Below, piece by piece: positions 44,456 through 55,106 of a stretch of DNA of 64,000 nt (positions within the stretch are counted from its first letter, which is position 1; the number at the start of each line of letters is the position of its first letter). A program made the translations under genes and the position numbers. Below the pieces are notes generated by a model that saw only the letters and a program-made list of their open reading frames with translations, was not told where the DNA came from and did no database searches. This DNA comes from Salvia splendens (lineage: Eukaryota; Streptophyta; Magnoliopsida; Lamiales; Lamiaceae). The stretch is taken from the NCBI RefSeq assembly GCF_004379255.2, contig NC_056052.1, positions 16,090,589 to 16,154,588 on the forward strand. The letters are read 5' to 3'.

Positions 44456-47400
44456 TCAAGTTACTCTTCGGTCCACCTCGACATGCTTCGTCCGATCATG
44501 TTGGACTGGATTTTCAGATATACTGATAGATGCTTTGTTATCACAAAACAACTTGCATGATTTTTGTGGCATCAACTCTAACTCCGTCATTAGCCTTTTA
44601 AGCCACAAGATCTCAGTCAGTCCACCCTCGAAATTCAGCCTTGGCACTTGACAAAGCTACTACTTTTTGCCTCTTACTCTGCCAAGAAACTAGATTGCCT
44701 CCCACAAATGTGAAGTACCCTGCAGTCAACTTCCTATCATTTGGGTTTCCTGCCTAATCTGCATTTGTGAAGCCGTGTATGTCCATATGTCCATGCTTTT
44801 CAAACATGACTCCATGACCTGGTGTTCCTTTTATGTGTCAAACAATCCTTAATGATGCCTCCCAGTGAGCCGCTTGAGGTTTGTGCATGAACTGACTCAC
44901 AACTCCGACTGCATAAGCTATATCAGGTCTGGTGTGGGACAGGTAGATCAACTTCCCAACTAGTCGTTGGTATCTTGTGCGATGAGTATCGACAGCCCAT
45001 GATTCTGCACCATAGGAGTATCGACAGGTTTACAATCCATCATCTCAGTTTCTGCTAGTAAGTCAAGAACATACTTTCTCCGGTTGGTGAAAATTCCCTT
45101 TGAAGATCTTAGTACTTCTATCCCTAGAAAATACTTCAGTAACCCGAGGTCTTTCATCTCAAACTCTGAAAATAAGTTTTTCTTCAGCTGACTGATCTCC
45201 TCCTCATCGGTGCCTGTGATAATCATATCATCTACATAGATGATTAGACATGTGATCTTCTCTCCCCTTTTCTTCAAGAATAAGGTGTGATCAGAATTGC
45301 TCTGTTTATACTCATACTTCTTCATCACTTCGGTAAATCTCTCAAACCATGCTCTAGGTGATTGTTTCAACCTATAGAGAGTCTTTTTCACTTTGCATAT
45401 CTTTCCCCCATTGAAGTCCCTTGAGAAACCAGGTGGTGCCTCCATGTAGACTGTTTTGTGAGTTCACCATGCAAAAAGGCATTGGTGATGTTAAACTGAT
45501 GTAGCGGCCACTCCTTGTTTGCGGCTATGGAAAACAATACCCTGATTGTGCTCATCTTAGCCACTAGTGAGAATGTTTCAACATAGTCAACTCCGTAGGT
45601 CTGAGTATACCCCTTTGCTACTAGTTTGACTTTGTATCGCTCAATCGGCCAATCTGGCCTCCTTTTGATGGTGAAGACCCACCTACACCCCTAAGTTCGA
45701 ACGCCTTCGGGTTTCAAGCATACCTCCCATGTCGTGCTTTTCATTAGGGCGTTCATTTCTACTAGCATTGCCTTTCTCTAGTGAGCTATCTTCATAGCTT
45801 CTTCAGCAGTATGTGGAATCTCTTCTCCCTCATATAGAGCAGTTATAAATGCTCTCGCCTTCTTTGTAAGATTGGCCTTGGCCAAATTTGCAACTGAATA
45901 TCTGCTTTTGGTTCCTATCTTCTCCGGACTGTATTTCTTTGGGGGGACCCTATGAGTACTTCTGGGTGGAAGGATATATCGTCCAGTATCACCATCAACT
46001 GCTGCCATTTCATCCTCATCTACAGCAGATTTGTCAGGGGCAATAACTGTACTCTCAGATTCGGGTTCAGGAATTACCTCGGATATCACTGGAGGAGGAC
46101 TTAACTGTGACGCAGTTGACTGAGGAAGCTCTATAGTAGTTGTGACCTGCTCGGCGGTGGCACTAACTTGCTATGTTGGTTCCGCCTCGGAGTTGCTTGA
46201 TTGTGATACTGACCAACTTTGGGGTCCAATCATACCTATACTATCTCTCCCCCTAACCTCGAAGTTAGGTATTGTAAAAGTATTCACATTTAAGAAAATT
46301 ACAGTTCATGGTAGTGATAATCTTTCTACACGAAGGATCATAGCACCGATATCCCTTTTGATTAATCCCATACCCAAAAAAACACATTTTATGGCACAAG
46401 CAGAAAATTTGGTTCTCTCGTGTTTTGGAACATGCACATACACAGAACACCAAAAATTTTTAAGCGGAAGAGTGAGAGGTTCAGGAACTTTCGCTAATTT
46501 CGAGAGAGTCTGAAGAGGTGTTTTCATGTCAAGTATTTTAGTGGGGAGTCGATTAACAAGGTATACTGCGGTGGCTAGAGCCTCGACCCACAGGAATTTT
46601 GGGACATTTGAATAAAAAAATAAGGCCGAGTTATTTCAAGAAGGATCCGATTTTTTCTTTCAGCTACCCCATTCTGTTCGGGTGTGTAAGGACAAGTTGT
46701 CTGGTGAACTAACCCTTGTGCTTTGAAAAAATTTTCCTTGTCCCTATTGACTAATTTCCTACCATTATCCGACCTAGGGATAGAAATGGTTTGTGAAATT
46801 GTGTTTGAATCATTTTAAAAAAGATAACAAACTTCTCAAACATTTCAGATTTATGTCTCAAAAAATACACCCAAGTCATTCTAGTGCAGTCATCGACAAA
46901 TAGCCAAAAATATTTAAAACCATGATCACCAATAATAGGCGCAGGGTCCCCCACATCAGCATGAACGATAGAAAAAATATCTTTAACACGCGTATTACTG
47001 GATTTAAAAGATTGTCTTTGGTTTTTAGCCAAAACACAAGACTTACAAGAAATGTCTTTGAACTGAGAAAGTTTTAGAAAAAGCAATTTAAAATAACCAG
47101 CGGAAGGATGATCCATTCTTCGGTACCACAACCAAGCTTCTCTATCGGCAGATCCGTGAGCAAGCATCGCGACGCCACCTTGGTGAGCTATCTCATCCAC
47201 GTAATAGAGGCCTTGACGCTCAGTGCCACGCCCAATTATCCTCCTCGTCCTGATATCATGGAAAACATAGAAATTCGGGTGCATCAATAGAGTACAATTT
47301 AGCTCCTTAGTCACATGACTAATAGACATTAATTTGTGAGACAATTTTGGCACATAAAGACAATTCGATAGTTTCAGATTATGAGAAATCTCAATAGTTC

Positions 47401-48914
47401 CACTTCCGTTAATAGATGCCAATTCCCCATCCGCAGTCTGTATTTGACTCTTAGTTGAATCACTAAAAGTAGAAAAATCCTTTCTATCACATGTCATGGT
47501 ATCTGTAGCCCCACAATAAAAAAATCGACCCACTTTCAGCATTACTTTGCATATTCTGGGCCATACACGCAAATAATTAGGGCTTAAAAAAGGACTTTTC
47601 TAAAATTCTGGGGTCATTTTTCGTATTTGGCACATTTATAGGTCTTAATTGCACACTACTTTCAGCATAAGGTACAATATGGGATATTCTAGAATCTGAA
47701 GGACATGTAGGCAATTCATGGGGTAACAAATGTAATACTTCAGAATTTGGGGTATTATGTGAATATTCATAACTAGGATTAGGATTAAAAAACCCTAATC
47801 CTTTACCTCCTTGTAACCCGCCGCCGCTGCCTCCTCTCTGAAAATCGGCGAACGCCGCCTCTACAATCGCCGATCCCCTCCTGTTCTCTCCTTGTCGTCC
47901 GCGAGTATCGGCGACCTCCTGGTTGCCTACTCCGGCTGCTGGGAACAATCCCCCTCCACCTTCGTGCATCCTGATTGCCAATCTCGCCTTGGCCTTTTGA
48001 ATTTCGTCCCACCATTCCGGGAATTCGACGAGCAAGAAGCACGATTCTCTTGTGTGTTTGTGTTTTCCACAATGAGAACACCATAGCTTCAATTTTTCTG
48101 GTTTAAACGGCCAGCGGTTGATGGTGGCTGGTGCTCCTGGGCGTTGAGGTGGGGTTCCATTTCTTTGTTGGTTCCGGGCTGCAAAACCGACACTGATTTC
48201 GCCCGATGATGAGTTGTTGGTTGCGCCGATTGATTCTGTGGTTGTTGCCGGCATAATTTTGAGCCGGACGACTTCCTTTTTGATCAAGTCGTACGCAGCC
48301 TCCGCTGAGGGCCAATGAGTTTCTTTAAGAATGCCCTATTTGATCGAATCGTACCGCTGGTGGAGACCGGTTAGGAACATGAATAATCGCCGCGTTGCGA
48401 TGTACCCCTGGAACTGCCCGATTCCTTTGTCGCAGCAGTCAACGGGTTGATGTTGGCATCGATCCACATCGATCTATGTCCCGTGTAAGTGTCGCCAATA
48501 TATTTCAAGATTTTGATCTCCTTGTATGATTTGCCCTGCCTTTTCCTCCAGGTCGTAGAGTAAATATAGATCGGAGGAACTCTTGAAGGTTACCGCCAAG
48601 CTTTCCCACAAAGCTCGGGCAGTTTGATGATGGGTGTAGTCGATCATAATATCAGTTTCGATATTGTCCAATATCCACGAAAAACCGATTAGGTTTGTCT
48701 CCTCCCAATCCGTGTAATTGGCCGCCCCTGGTTCCGGTGGTGGTTTGCCGGTGATGTGTTTGAGTACCCTTCTGCTCCCGATCTGGACTTTCATCAATCG
48801 AGCCCACAACGGATAATTTGTTCCGTTGAGCCTGACTATAACAGTAACATTCTTGCTCACTCTCAACTTAGTATCATCTGTAATGGTGTTTGGTTTGGTA
48901 TCGTCGTCTGCCAT
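44456..48914 (-). pseudogene. Copia gag-pol, heavily broken
   Basis: Reading 48914 to 44456. Gag starts MADDDTKPNTITDD with RLNGTNYPLWARLMK (UBN2-type). A zinc knuckle WCSHCGKHKHTRESC lies near 48060. The protease motif is FYCGATDTM (near 47510), again Tyr instead of the catalytic Asp. Integrase stretches (LWYRRMDHPS, VHADVGDP) have lost consensus residues. The reverse transcriptase keeps YVDDM (about 45230). RNase H fragments run to 44456. At least seven frame breaks. Confidence 0.9.
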
Positions 48915-48994
48915 GGTTTTCAGTTTGCCTTAACGGCCGAGAATTGGTATATTTTTGGGGCTATGATGATTTTCTGATTCTTTCTCTGATGCCA

Positions 48995-49175
48995 TGTTGA
49001 ATTTTCATTTTTATTCAACTTATGTCTACCGTGGATTACACGCCTTTAAATAGGCTTAGGGATACAACTAATATGATAAAGATTTAGCCTAATGTTTGAT
49101 TCTATTTTATAAGGAAAGTATTTTTTACATGATCTCCTCAAATCATTCCTCCTTGAATTGCTCTTATTTCCAACA
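48995..49175 (-). repeat. 5' LTR of the 44-49 kb copia, upstream of the NAC gene
   Basis: 181 bp, oriented away from the NAC gene. It is the distal edge of the host promoter region that can still be recognised. Confidence 0.92.
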
Positions 49176-49423
49176 GAAAAGGCTCATGCTTCACGTAGAA
49201 TAAGATAAAGGAACATTTCTTTCATCTCATCTGTATCCGGATTGATGCATTTCCATTAGTACGTAATTACACTTGAATTTTTCTAATTGTTAATAAATAT
49301 TCATAAATGTTTGGCAAAAAATGAATGACGGCGTGGGGTTAGTGATTTAAGTTCACGCACCTGGACTAGTAAAACGCTTCCACCGAATTCCATAAGATAA
49401 GGTCGGCAAGCCAAACGCTCCTT

Positions 49424-49430
49424 ACGTGTC
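49424..49430 (+). promoter_or_regulatory. ABRE-like motif upstream of the NAC gene
   Basis: ACGTGTC, matching the ACGTGKC core bound by ABF/AREB bZIP factors, 190 bp before the ATG. Abscisic-acid control fits this NAC subgroup, but one motif is weak evidence. Confidence 0.45.
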
Positions 49431-49490
49431 ATGCTTTAAACGGTGCTCATCTGGGCCCCACCTGACACAGACCATCCGTACTCACCCGCT

Positions 49491-49498
49491 TATATATA
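49491..49498 (+). promoter_or_regulatory. TATA box of the NAC gene
   Basis: TATATATA follows CACCCGCT, giving a 5' leader of about 90 nt before the ATG at 49614. Confidence 0.6.
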
Positions 49499-49613
49499 CA
49501 CCACCGCCGCCTCTCATTTCCAGAGGAAAAAAGAAGAAAATTCCCCATTTTTCCCAATCTTTTAAAATATAATACTCTTTCCGACTTCGTTAATTGAACA
49601 CTCAATCGGCATC

Positions 49614-49794
49614 ATGGGCGTCAGAGAATGCGACCCGCGCTCGCAACTCAGTCTACCGCCGGGATTCCGGTTTTTCCCGACCGACGAGGAGCTTCTCGTG
49701 CAGTATCTCTGCCGGAAAGTCGTCGGCCACCACTTCCCACTTCAGATCATTGGAGATGTCGATTTGTACAAGTTCGATCCCTGGGATCTTCCAA
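49614..49794 (+). CDS. NAC gene exon 1
   Basis: Encodes residues 1-60 and the first base of codon 61. Donor CCAA|GTGAGT. Ends within the NAC domain after FDPWDLP. Confidence 0.93.
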
Positions 49795-51592
49795 GTGAGT
49801 ATATTCGTTTTTTTGGATATTTGCGCCTAAAATCGCTAACTTAAATGGTTGCTAAGTTTTTTACCACTTATCATAAAATTCGGCTAAATTTAGTTCTTAA
49901 AATTCAATTACTTTTTAAGCTTGTGAAATTGTATAACATGTTAAATTCAAAGCTAAATTTAGTTCTTAAAATTCAATTACTTTTTAAGCTTGTAAAATTG
50001 TATAACATGTTAAATTCAAAGTTTGTGCGAAAAAATAAAATTTTAAAAAGTTTAGTTATATTAAGCGCAAATTTCCCTAACGAAGTGTTCAATTTCGTTT
50101 GACCTTATCCAGTGGCGGATCCATATACTTGAGATTGAGGTGCTATATATAGTTAAATCGGCATGGAGATATAACTTTTTTTTTGGTCGTTATCTCAATT
50201 TTTTTAGCAAGTCACCTCATTGTATATAAAAATAGATGATATTAAAGTGTTATTAGTTGAAAGATTTTTACTACGAAGTACTATTTAATTAGAGGTTCTT
50301 TTCTAATTGAGAACTTATTTCAGTTTTAAAATAGTTTTAAATATTTAAAATAAAAGAAAATGCTTCATATAATTTATAGAATTATATGGAATTTCAAATA
50401 TGAACATAATTGAAAACTATAAATAATAAGATTAGATTCAATTATACATGCTTTTATTGTGTAAAAAACAAATGAAAAAATCAACTAATAAATTATACTA
50501 CTCTAATCGTACATTAGATACATATTATTAATAATAGTAAATGCTTAAATTCAGTAATATGTAATAGTAAAAGTTAAACAGTTAATAAATGCAAACAAAA
50601 ATTTAGACTAATAGTAATAAAAAAAAACAATAGTAATAAAAACAAAACAGTTAACAAATAAAAGCAAAAATAAAAGACTAAATAGCAAAAAATACTACCC
50701 CTTGTTCTTAACTCCGTCCGCCACTGACCTTATCTAAACGACGTTGGATATTTGATTTCAGATAAAGCTTTGTTTGGGGAGAAAGAGTGGTATTTCTTCA
50801 GCCCAAGAGATAGAAAATATCCCAACGGCTCGCGCCCGAACCGGGTGGCCGGTTCGGGCTACTGGAAGGCCACCGGCACTGATAAAATCATCACAACAGA
50901 AGGAAGGAAAGTCGGGATAAAAAAAGCACTAGTTTTTTACATTGGAAAAGCTCCCAAAGGAACCAAGACTAATTGGATTATGCATGAATACAGGCTCTCC
51001 GAATCCACGAGGAAAAGCGGCAGCTCCAAGGTTACAACAATTTCAGAAACTATTTGGTTTAATAGATAATTCATTTTGTTCCAAGTCTAAATCATTTTTT
51101 CTTTCTCAGCTCGATGATTGGGTTTTGTGTCGGATATACAAGAAAAATTCGAGCGGGCAGTACCGAAACGCCGCCAACGCTGGTGGCGTCCCGAGCAAGG
51201 AATATAGCCACGATTCGTCGTCATCGTGCTCATCGCAATACGACGATGTTCTGGATTCTCTCCCCGAGCTCGACGGCCGTTACTTCTCTATGGATTCTCT
51301 GAAAACTTCTCAACTGCAAGATGATCAGAAGCTCAATCTTCAGCGATTGAACTCCGAAAATTTCAATTGGGCTACCCTAGCTGGGCTCAGCCCGCTCTTG
51401 CCCGAACTAATTCAGGCCCAACAAGCAAATGCAGCTTCCGCAAGACAAAATGACACGATTGCCCCTGATAATTTTACAAACACTAACTCGGGCTTACTAC
51501 CGCAGCAAATTATCGGGTTGAATCAGGGGGCGCCCGACCCGTTCAGCGTGCGGTACCCGAATCAGTCGGGCGGGTTCGGGTTTAGGCAATGA
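49614..51592 (+). CDS. NAC transcription factor, RD26/ANAC019/ANAC055 group
   Basis: Three exons: 49614-49794, 50762-51030 and 51110-51592; 933 nt, 310 residues, no lesion. The NAC DNA-binding domain fills about residues 12-165: [95 protein letters not shown] and [11 protein letters not shown]. Junctions LP-N-KALFG and SSK-LDDW match known intron positions of the family. The C-terminal half is Ser/Asp/Gln-rich, with the subgroup motif [11 protein letters not shown] and [10 protein letters not shown], and is the likely activation region. The start MGVRE is the usual start of RD26-like proteins. This group (SNAC-A) acts in the nucleus in drought, salt, abscisic-acid and jasmonate responses and senescence. 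The exact ortholog cannot be decided among the three Arabidopsis paralogues. Confidence 0.95.
49884..50021. repeat. 69-bp tandem duplication in NAC intron 1
   Basis: Two adjacent copies (49884-49952 and 49953-50021) of a unit starting CTAAATTTAGTTCTTAAAAT. They differ at one position (TTGTGAAATT versus TTGTAAAATT), so the duplication is recent. Confidence 0.93.
50110..50726. mobile_element. hAT-type MITE in NAC intron 1, 617 bp
   Basis: Begins CAGTGGCGGATCC and ends CCGTCCGCCACTG, flanked by a perfect 8-bp repeat ACCTTATC (50102-50109, 50727-50734). Same ends as the 727-997 element. It supplies most of the 967-bp intron. The interior is AT-rich and non-coding. Confidence 0.9.
50762..51030 (+). 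CDS. NAC gene exon 2
   Basis: Acceptor TTGATTTCAG|ATAAAG, donor CTCCAAG|GTTACA. Encodes the central NAC subdomains C and D. Confidence 0.93.
51110..51592 (+). CDS. NAC gene exon 3
   Basis: Acceptor CTTTCTCAG|CTCGAT. Encodes [11 protein letters not shown] (subdomain E) and the whole C-terminal activation region, ending TGA at 51590-51592. The preceding intron is 79 bp. Confidence 0.93.
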   Translation, partial: LDDWVLCRIYKKNSSGQYRNAANAGGVPSKEYSHDSSSSCSSQYDDVLDSLPELDGRYFSMDSLKTSQLQDDQKLNLQRLNSENFNWATLAGLSPLLPELIQAQQANAASARQNDTIAPDNFTNTNSGLLPQQIIGLNQGAPDPFSVRYPNQSGGFGFRQ

Positions 51593-52025
51593 AACAGTGC
51601 ATTTGTGATGTAATTTTTCAGTGGTCACGGCTTAATCCGGTACTACTTTTGGGTTAGACAAGATTTAAGGAGAGATTTGAAGGAAACACCATTATTGTTG
51701 ATTTTTCTTTTTCCCTTTTTTATAGGTCGTTTGTATTCATAACAAGAAAAACAATAAAATTTGAAATGAAAAGCAGTGCTGCTTCTTGGAGATGTAATTA
51801 ACTTGAGCTGATTAAGAATTCCATATGTTTTATTTAAATAAAGAAAATGAAATACTATATTTTCATTTTTCATTTTTAACCGTGGACCAACATTTGGTTT
51901 CTTTTTTAATTATAATAAATTTATCTCGATAGTAATATGACTCTCAATTTTTTACTAATAATATTAATAAATTTGTGAATTTTAGTATGGAAACTCTTCA
52001 CGTCGTTGAATGTTCTACTAAAATG
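51593..52025. other. NAC 3' UTR and flank
   Basis: Candidate polyadenylation signals AATAAA near 51752 and AATAAA near 51838. Otherwise AT-rich without a gene. Confidence 0.5.
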
Positions 52026-52292
52026 TACTCCCTCCGTCCTAAAGAAAATGCCCTTCCTTGGGCGGCATGTGAATTTATGCAAATTTATTTTATATGTTAA
52101 GTGGAGAAAGTAAAATAAGAGATGGAATAAAGTAAAATTCAAATTTATTTTATATGTTAAGTGGAGAAAGTAAAATAAGAGATGGAATAAAGTGAAGTTA
52201 AAGGTGTTTTCATTTTTATTAAAAGTCATCTTGGTTGGAAATTGGGATAACAAAAAAGAATTGAGGATCAATCTTCTGGGAGGAACGAAGTA
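52026..52292. mobile_element. Stowaway MITE with an internal tandem duplication
   Basis: Begins TACTCCCTCCGTCCTAAAGA and ends CTGGGAGGAACGAAGTA. Two copies of a 61-bp unit (AAATTTATTTTATATGTTAAG...) run from 52080 to 52195. Confidence 0.75.
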
Positions 52293-52453
52293 TTATTGTG
52301 TGATGATTGGTCAATGGTATATTTAAAGTGTTTGATTATGGTAAATTAAAGATAATGAATAAGTAAATTAGGTTCAAAGAATCATTATAGATTCGTTTGT
52401 AATAGTACGTGGTGACCACCTAACTGGATAGTGCATAAAAATTAATTTTTAAC

Positions 52454-52660
52454 GGTACCATTACCAATTCAAATGTCTTATACTTATGAAACTATTTCTA
52501 ATCTCTAAAATCAATGAATTTATTTTAAATCATTAAATTCTAATGAATAAAATAGGCGGTACCATTACCAATTCAAATGTCTTATACTTATGAAACTATT
52601 TCTAATCTCTAAAATCAATGAATTTATTTTAAATCATTAAATTCTAATGAATAAAATAGG
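52454..52660. repeat. Tandem duplication of about 103 bp
   Basis: Two near-identical copies starting GGTACCATTACCAATTCAAA, first at about 52454 and second at about 52556. Each ends ATGAATAAAATAGG. No coding sequence. Confidence 0.92.
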
Positions 52661-52707
52661 CACCCAATACGGACCTCATTTCCACCCCCTAAATTCAATT
52701 ATAAATA

Positions 52708-53096
52708 GGGATATTGACATTTAATATTATGAAACTTTCAAAAAGTTGGGTTTTTCCACGAACTTTAAAATTGACAAATAATATCACGAACTTTGCCCCG
52801 AGTTTGATTTTTCCCTCGAATGAAAAAAATCCCCAAATAATATTATGATACGGATTTTTTTCATAATTTATCGACAACAATTTTGAGAGATTCAAGTTTT
52901 TCAATATTTGAAAATAGTTTTTCTTGAAGCACTCCCTCCAAAATTGTTCTTCAATCAATTAAAATAACATGATTTTTTTCATCCGGGGGAAAAAACAAAT
53001 CCGAGGTAAAGTTCATGATATTATTTGCCAATTTTAAAGTTCGTGGGAAAAATCCAACTTTTTGAAAGTTTCATGATATTAGATGCTAATATCCTT
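52708..53096. mobile_element. Mutator-like palindromic MITE, 389 bp
   Basis: Ends GGGATATTGACATTTAATAT and (complement) AGGATATTAGCATCTAATAT. Inverted arms of more than 100 bp (GAAACTTTCAAAAAGTTGG, TTTAAAATTGACAAATAATA). Flanked by a 9-bp direct repeat TTATAAATA (52699-52707, 53097-53105). A 9-bp duplication with long inverted ends is typical of Mutator-like elements. Confidence 0.82.
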
Positions 53097-53210
53097 TATA
53101 AATATTGACTTTCATTGCATCGACAATTAGGACCTTCAGTCATACCTTTTCTTTCACTGTCACGTCACTAACTACAGTTTTATTTTTAATTCCAGTATAA
53201 ATAAAAATTA

Positions 53211-53440
53211 TACTCCCTCATAGTTGATTCGAAACTTTTCGGCATGAAGTTTAAGAAAGGAATGTTGAGTGTGTTAAATAAATATATAAAAAAGTAAGAA
53301 AGAGAAAAAAGTAGAGAGAATAAAGTAAAAAATGAATAAAGTAGAGAGAATAAAGTAAGAGAAAATAAAATAAAAAGTGAATAAAGTAGAGAGAATAAAG
53401 TAAGAGCGAGTAAAGTAAGAAAAAGTAATAAGTTAATATA
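53211..53440. mobile_element. Stowaway-like MITE, right end unclear
   Basis: Begins TACTCCCTCATAGTTGATTC, then AGAGAATAAAGTAAGAG repeats of about 16-18 bp. It merges into the (TA)n-flanked array at 53440. Confidence 0.5.
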
Positions 53441-53448
53441 TATATAGA

Positions 53449-55090
53449 TGTGATCAAATACAAACTCTCTATAATACAAACTATACAAACTGATGTCAAT
53501 GGAGTGTACAAATTCTGTCAACGGGGGCTGATGTCAACAGGGTGTACAAATTACGTCAACGGGGGTGTACAAATTCTGATTGTTCGATGTCAACGGAGTG
53601 TAAAGATTTATAGAAAATGTTGACATTAGAAAAATCTCTTATATTAACCGTTGATTAATTGTATTAAGTGAGTAGGCTTAAAGTTTGTATAGTTTGTATA
53701 CACCCTGTTGACATCAGCCCCCGTTGCCAGAATTTGTACACTCCGTTGACATCTCCTACTCACTTAATACAATTAATCAACGGTTAATATAAGAGATTTT
53801 TCTAATGTCAACATTTCCTACAAATGTGTACTCCGTTGACATCGAACAATCAGAATTTGTACACCCCCGTTGACAGAATGTGTACACTCCGTTGGCATCA
53901 CCCCCCGTTGACAGAATTTATACACTCCGTTGACATCAGCCCCTGTTGACATCAGCCTCCGTTGACAGAATTTATACACTCCGTTGACATCAGTTTGTAT
54001 AATTATATCTATAATACAAACTATACAAACTGATGTCCACGGAGTGTACAAATTTTGTCAACGAGAGCTGATGTCAACAGAGTGTACAAATTCTGTCAAC
54101 GGGGAGGGGGGGCTGATGTCAACGGAGTGTACAAATTCTGATTGTTCGATGTCAACGGAGTGTACAGATTTGTAGGAAATGTTGACATTAGAAAAATCTC
54201 TTATATTAACTGTTGATTAATTGTATTAAATGAGTAGGATTAAAGTTTGTCTAGTTTGTATTATAGAGGGTTTGTAGTTTATCACACCCCGGTGTGATCA
54301 AATACAAACTCTCTATAATACAAACTATACAAACTGATGTCAACGGAGTGTACAAATTCTGTCAACGGGGGTTGATGTCAACAGGGGCTGATGTCAACGG
54401 AGTGAACAAATTCCGTCAACGGGGGGGGGCTGATGTCAACGGAGTGTATAAATTCTGTCAACGGGGGCTTATGTCAATGGGGGTGTACAAATTCTGATTG
54501 TTCGATGTCAACGGAGTGTACAGATTTGTAGAAAATGTTGACATTAGAAAAATCTCTTATATTAACCGTTGATTAATTGTATTAAGTGAGTAGGATTAAA
54601 GTTTGTATAGTTTGTATTATAGAGGGTTTGTAGTTTATCACACCCCCGTTGTGATCAAATACAAACTCTCTATAATACAAACTATACAAACTGATGTCAA
54701 CGGAGTGTACAAATTCTGTCAACGGGGGCTGGTGTCAACAGAGGCTGATGTCAACGGAGTGTACAAATTCCGTCAATGGGGGGGCTGATGTCAACGGAGT
54801 GTACAAATTCTGTCAACAGGGGCTGATGTCAACAGGGTGTACAAATTATGTCAACGGGGGTGTACAAATTCTGATTGTTCGATGTCAACGGAGTATACGG
54901 ATTTGTAGGAAATGTTGACATTAGAAAAATCTCTTATACTAACAGTTGATTAATTGTATTAAGTGAGTAGGATTAATGTTTGTATAGTTTGTATTATAGA
55001 GGGTTTGTAGTTTATCACAAAATTTGTACACTCCGTTGACATCAGTTTGTATAGTTTGTATTATAGAGAGTTTGTATTTGATCACAACTA
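53449..55090. repeat. Complex array of palindromic elements with a 30-40-bp minisatellite
   Basis: The repeated module begins GTGATCAAATACAAACTCTC and then has TATAATACAAACTATACAAACTG. It contains one to four minisatellite units (GATGTCAACGGAGTGTACAAA, TTCTGTCAACGGGGG) and finishes ...GAGGGTTTGTAGTTTATCACA. Copies start at 53450 (direct), about 53700-54005 (inverted), about 54009, 54292 and 54651 (direct), with an inverted stub at 55019-55085. The last two direct copies are 357 bp apart. The array sits between TATATATA tracts (53437, 55088). Non-coding; open frames in it only translate the repeat. Related copies occur at 57885-58664. Confidence 0.85.
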
Positions 55091-55106
55091 TATATATATA
55101 TATATA

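Larger units (their letters stand above)
44268..49175 (-). mobile_element. Ty1/copia retrotransposon, minus strand, older, 4.9 kb
   Basis: LTRs at 44268-44450 (183 bp) and 48995-49175 (181 bp), 5-bp target duplication GAAAA (44263-44267, 49176-49180). On the minus strand the right LTR is followed by TGGCATCAGAGAAAG (primer site), and AACTTGAGGGGG precedes the left LTR. LTRs differ at well over ten positions, so it is older than the copy at 26060-31170, whose proteins it closely resembles. The right LTR edge lies 438 bp before the NAC ATG. Confidence 0.94.

Noticed and set aside
53818..54918. Several frames repeating VNGVYKFCQRG-like peptides
   Set aside because: They are translations of the minisatellite in three copies and both strands, not a repeat protein gene.
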